Positions 60,889 through 64,000 of a DNA stretch of 64,000 nt are shown in pieces; positions within the stretch are counted from its first letter, which is position 1; each line of letters begins with the position of its first letter. Under the pieces are notes generated by a model. The model ran no database searches. It saw only the letters and a program-made list of their open reading frames with translations, and had not been told where the DNA came from. The stretch is from Azospirillum baldaniorum (GTDB lineage: Bacteria; Pseudomonadota; Alphaproteobacteria; Azospirillales; Azospirillaceae). Both the position numbers and the translations under genes were made by a program. The stretch spans positions 2,365,001-2,429,000 of the forward strand of contig NZ_CP022253.1 in assembly GCF_003119195.2 (NCBI RefSeq). Direction: 5' to 3'.

Positions 60889-61854
60889 CTACTCTGCCGG
60901 TTTCAGCGCGTAGAAACGACACACCCGCATCCCCGCCTCGATGGCGGACACGCGGCGGACCCACAGCTCAACCTCGTCCATCACGGCGAGCTTGGTGTCG
61001 TGATCCAGATGATGGCGTTCCAGATGCTCGACCAGCCCCTGGATGGCGCTCACGATCAGGCCGCGGTGGGTGTCGGTGATGTCCTCGGCGATTCGCAGGT
61101 CGAGGTTCCGCTGGGCGAAGGCGGCGGCCATCTGGTCCTTGGACCACAAATGCGGCTGCATCGGCTCCTTGTCGCACCAGACCTGCACGGCCTTGGCCCC
61201 GGCCAGGGCCGGTTCGATCACGTAATCGGTCATCAGCAGATGGCCACGCGGCTTCAACGCCAGTTCCATCCCGTCGAACAGCTGGTCCTTGCCGCGGACG
61301 GAGAACATCCCTTCCTTGTAGACGATGGCGTCCACGCGCTTGGGATAGCTGAAATTCTCCGGGTCGTAGGTTTCGATCGGGGCCTTCTTCTCCAGCCCTT
61401 CCTTGAAGGAGCGGATCATCCCCTCCTTCGCCAGAAGCTCCGACGCCTCCAGGCCGGTCACCCAGCAGCCATACTTGCTCGTCATGGTGCGGCTGGTGCC
61501 GCCCAGACCGGCCGACAGGTCCAGCACGCTCATCGCCGGATTCAGCCCGAGCGGCTTCACCAAGTAGGGGATGTGGTCGTGGCCGCCCGGCGTGTTGAAG
61601 CCCTCGCCCCACAGCTTCTCCGCCACCTCGATCCGGTTGGCGCTCCACAGCGGCTTGCCCCAGCGGTTCACGCCGGGGCCATGGCCGCGGGCGGCGGGCT
61701 GGGCCGGAGCGGTGCCGGCCTGCGGCTTGCCGTCCTCCTCGCCGCCCCGGCCCTTCAGGCCGGAGAGGTCGTACCCCTCCCACCAGGCGTGAAGGCGGGT
61801 CTTGAGCGTGATGCGGGGAGCGCCCGCGTGATCGTGTCCGCTGTTATCGCTCAT
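60889..61854 (-). CDS. SAM-dependent methyltransferase
   Basis: The ATG at 61854 (MSDNSGHDHAG) gives about 321 residues; an ATG at 61899 adds 15. The C-terminal two-thirds has the Rossmann methyltransferase motif (VLDLSAGLGGTSRTMTSKYG), the E-for-acidic in GLEASELLA, and MTDYVIEPAL. The first 80 residues are Gly/Ala/Pro-rich. The GLGG motif and aromatic strands suggest a cyclopropane or phospholipid methyltransferase relative, without proof. It is divergent from mepA by about 100 bp. Confidence 0.78.
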   Translation of the reverse strand: MSDNSGHDHAGAPRITLKTRLHAWWEGYDLSGLKGRGGEEDGKPQAGTAPAQPAARGHGPGVNRWGKPLWSANRIEVAEKLWGEGFNTPGGHDHIPYLVKPLGLNPAMSVLDLSAGLGGTSRTMTSKYGCWVTGLEASELLAKEGMIRSFKEGLEKKAPIETYDPENFSYPKRVDAIVYKEGMFSVRGKDQLFDGMELALKPRGHLLMTDYVIEPALAGAKAVQVWCDKEPMQPHLWSKDQMAAAFAQRNLDLRIAEDITDTHRGLIVSAIQGLVEHLERHHLDHDTKLAVMDEVELWVRRVSAIEAGMRVCRFYALKPAE

Positions 61855-61957
61855 CGCCTTCGCGCCTGCCCCGTTGCCTGGACCGCCGGACGAATTCATT
61901 CCGACTTTCACAGTATCCGGGCGCTCCGTTCGTGCAAGCGCAAAATCCTGCGTCACA

Positions 61958-62905
61958 TTACCGTAACGCCTTCTCCGCGTGCGGATCGTCCATGGCGGCG
62001 ACCCGCGTCCCGGCCGCGCGCAGCACCGGCGTGCAGGCGGGCGGCATGCTGACGTAGCGCGGCTGCGGCTTGCCGTTGTGCCTCTCCACCACCGGGTAGA
62101 CGGAGCCGAGCCAGGACGCGACCTCGTCGCCGCAGCCGTCGCCGTCGGGAATGTCGCGCTGGTCCTCGCACTGCGGGCTTCCCGCCGGGCAGCCCAGGCG
62201 GATGTGCATGTGCCCGTCATGGCCGTGCCAGGGCCGCAGCTTGCGCAGGAAGGCGCGGTCCGGCCAGGAATGGCGGCACATGGCGAGCTTGATCGCCGGG
62301 TTGACGAAGATGCGGGTCACCCGAGGGTCGCTGGCGGCGATGCGGACAAGCTGGGCCTGCCGTTCCGACCAGTCCTCGGTGACGCGGACACGCCCGTAAT
62401 CGACGTATTTGATCTCAGTCAGGCTTTCCCGCGCGTTGCGGCCCATCGGCGGGTGGTCGAGCCGCAGCCAGACGTCGGCGTCGAGCCCGATCTGGTGGCT
62501 GGCGTGGCCGAAGCTCATCGGGCCGCCGCGCGCCTGCCCCATGTCGCCGATCAGCGCGGTTCCCAGCCCGGCCGCCGCGACCTTCCGCCCGAAGCCCTTC
62601 AGATAGTCGATCAGTTCCGGATGGCCGTAATAGCGTTGGCGGGACATGCGGATCACCTGATAGCCGGTGCCCTCCCCCGGCAGCGCCTGCGCCCCCGTGA
62701 TGCAGCCCGCGGCGTAGCCGCCGATGGACTGGGCCGGCCCCAGGGCGGGACCGCTCACCTGGCTCCAGGCGATGGAATTGGGAGCCGGCGGTGCGGGCTT
62801 CTTCTTCTTGTGCGATCCGGCTTCGGCCGGTCCGGCGAGAGCGGCGGCGATCAGGGCCGCCGCAAGAATCCCGATCGTCGGGCCAACCGCCAAGCGCCCC
62901 ATCAT
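61958..62905 (-). CDS. mepA: Penicillin-insensitive murein endopeptidase MepA
   Basis: The 315-residue protein has a signal peptide (residues 1-29, AAALAGPAEA) and a Lys-rich linker. The MepA core has GMQARGG-like GDMGQARGGPMSFGHAS, the zinc ligands in HQIGLDADVW, RIFVNPAIKLAMC, and the final catalytic HGHDGHMHIRLGCP. It cleaves D-Ala-mDAP peptide cross-links in the periplasm. Length and motifs fit the M74 family. Confidence 0.93.
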   Translation of the reverse strand: MMGRLAVGPTIGILAAALIAAALAGPAEAGSHKKKKPAPPAPNSIAWSQVSGPALGPAQSIGGYAAGCITGAQALPGEGTGYQVIRMSRQRYYGHPELIDYLKGFGRKVAAAGLGTALIGDMGQARGGPMSFGHASHQIGLDADVWLRLDHPPMGRNARESLTEIKYVDYGRVRVTEDWSERQAQLVRIAASDPRVTRIFVNPAIKLAMCRHSWPDRAFLRKLRPWHGHDGHMHIRLGCPAGSPQCEDQRDIPDGDGCGDEVASWLGSVYPVVERHNGKPQPRYVSMPPACTPVLRAAGTRVAAMDDPHAEKALR

Positions 62906-63040
62906 CTTCCCCCACGGACCGCCAATCGGGAAAGATTAGAGCCAATGTTTCTTAACGAAACGTGAGGCTCACGCTCATGTCACAACCGGTTTCGACTTGC
63001 CGACAAGGATGAAGGGCCGCACCCGGCCTCCGTTTACTGC
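62906..63040. other. Gap between mepA and the permease gene
   Basis: No gene is seen in this 135-bp stretch. It carries AT-richer DNA near 62931-62980 that may be the mepA promoter. Confidence 0.4.
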
Positions 63041-64000
63041 TCAGTCCAAGGTCTGCCGATAGCGTTTCAGCGCGACGATCGTGACCACCGCCAGGAAGAG
63101 CAGCAGCGCCGCCACCTCCCCCGCGATTTCCGCCGGGCCGTTGCCTTTCAGGAGGATGCCGCGGACGATGCGCAGGAAATGGGTGAGTGGCAGGACCTCC
63201 CCCACCGCCTGCGCCCAGCCGGGCATGCCGCGGAAGGGGAACATGAAGCCGGACAGCAGCATGGACGGCAGAAAGAAGAAGAAGGACATCTGCATCGCCT
63301 GGAGCTGGTTCTTCGCCACGGTGGAGAAGGTGAACCCCACCGCCAGATTGGCGGCGATGAACAGCACCAACACGGCGGACAGCAGGGCAAGGCTGCCGAC
63401 GAGGGGCACGCCGAACAGCAGCCGGGCGGCCAGAACGATGATGACGACCTGGATGTAGCCGACCAGGATGAAGGGCACGATCTTGCCCAGCATCACCTCG
63501 AACGGGCGGACCGGCATCGCCAGCAGGTTCTCCATCGTCCCGCGCTCCCGCTCGCGGGTGACGGCCAGGGCGGTCATCATCACCATGGTCATGGTCAGGA
63601 CCACGCCCATCAGGCCGGGCACCACGTTGTACTGGGTGATGCCCTCCGGGTTGTAGCGGCGGTGGACCCGCAGCTCGACCGGGTCGGGCGTGGAGCGCAG
63701 AGGAGCCAGCGGCCCGGTCAGGTCGGGGTCCAGCGCCTGCCGCACGAGGGTGGACAGGGCGGCCAGCGCGTTGCTGGTCGCCGCCGGGTCGGTCGCGTCG
63801 GCCTCGACCAACAGCACCGGGCGCTCGCCCCGCTGCAGGTCGCGAGCGAAGCCGGCGGGAATGGTGACGGCGAACTGCACCCGCCCTTCCGCCAGCAGGC
63901 GGTCCAGCTCCGCCGGGCTGCCGGCGGCGCGGGTCACGTCGAAATAGCCGGAATTCGCCATGGCCGACACCAGCGTGCGCGCGAAGGGGCTGGAGTCGGC
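63041..64000 (-). CDS. ABC-2 type permease (YhhJ-like), 5' end outside window
   Basis: The frame is open to the right edge, so this is the C-terminal part (about 319 residues seen). It has an extracytoplasmic domain (residues up to about 150, SAMANSGYFDV, FAVTIPAGFARDLQ), then six hydrophobic segments with YNVVPGLMGVVLTMTM, MENLLAMPVRPFEVMLGK and MFPFRGMPGWAQ, the signature of ABC-2 permeases of the YhhJ/DrrB group. Together with an ABC ATPase outside the window it would export a small molecule or lipid. Confidence 0.85.
   Translation of the reverse strand, partial: ADSSPFARTLVSAMANSGYFDVTRAAGSPAELDRLLAEGRVQFAVTIPAGFARDLQRGERPVLLVEADATDPAATSNALAALSTLVRQALDPDLTGPLAPLRSTPDPVELRVHRRYNPEGITQYNVVPGLMGVVLTMTMVMMTALAVTRERERGTMENLLAMPVRPFEVMLGKIVPFILVGYIQVVIIVLAARLLFGVPLVGSLALLSAVLVLFIAANLAVGFTFSTVAKNQLQAMQMSFFFFLPSMLLSGFMFPFRGMPGWAQAVGEVLPLTHFLRIVRGILLKGNGPAEIAGEVAALLLFLAVVTIVALKRYRQTLD

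Noticed and set aside
1..64000. CRISPR array or rRNA operon
   Set aside because: No regularly spaced short repeats with unique spacers and no rRNA-like conserved blocks were seen. The tandem repeats present are protein-coding (adhesin) or palindromic intergenic elements.

Overview
The window looks like a chromosomal or chromid segment of a high-GC alphaproteobacterium of the Rhodospirillales, most likely Azospirillum or a close relative. This is inferred from the very GC-rich codon use, the glnE, glcDEF, iscR and cysE gene sets, phosphatidylcholine synthase, the 41-residue L36 protein and a holin of the gene-transfer-agent type. I have no database match to confirm the genus.

Layout. 1-10.6 kb holds the end of a giant Ig-like/RTX adhesin, a methyltransferase, a LysR regulator facing an SDR / carboxymuconolactone-decarboxylase-like / Atu4866-like operon, and a small RTX protein followed by its type I secretion ATPase and membrane fusion protein. 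10.66-27.48 kb looks like a genomic island. It is bounded by a 16-bp near-identical repeat (one mismatch) whose right copy is the 3' end of a tRNA-Met gene. Its left end carries a broken tyrosine recombinase, a complete IS5-family element inserted exactly at the recombinase stop codon, AT-rich DNA, prophage lysis-gene remnants and fragments of two more IS elements. Its right part carries a GntR regulator, a hydrolase and SDR on the minus strand, and an eleven-gene plus-strand operon (18.88-27.12 kb).

That operon is the most interesting part. It encodes an acyl-adenylating enzyme, a FabG-like reductase, a stand-alone acyl carrier protein, a protein with the AfsA (A-factor synthase) hot-dog motif, a HAD-IB phosphatase, two unfamiliar proteins, a CMD-fold protein, a DMT-family exporter, a YciI-like protein and a Nudix hydrolase. 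AfsA-type condensation, reduction and dephosphorylation are the steps of gamma-butyrolactone signal synthesis in actinomycetes. I infer that this operon makes and exports a butenolide- or butyrolactone-like small molecule under control of the neighbouring GntR protein. That is a hypothesis.

27.5-64 kb is ordinary core genome. It includes a sulfur-handling run on the minus strand (cysE, iscR, cysteine desulfurase, hscB, fdx, mnmA, tRNA-Met), then anmK, tyrS, a Calx-beta/RTX secreted protein, a large AsmA-like protein, glnE with bcp, a GT61 glycosyltransferase, a ParA-type ATPase, a Sua5-type tRNA t6A enzyme, an FAD-linked dehydrogenase, a lytic transglycosylase-like protein, an acyl-CoA dehydrogenase, an outer-membrane barrel, phosphatidylcholine synthase, glycolate oxidase glcDEF, two methyltransferases, rpmJ, mepA and the end of an ABC-2 permease. 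Two details stand out. HscB has lost its HPD motif while hscA, iscU and iscA are absent from the cluster, and a palindromic intergenic repeat has inserted in frame into glcE.
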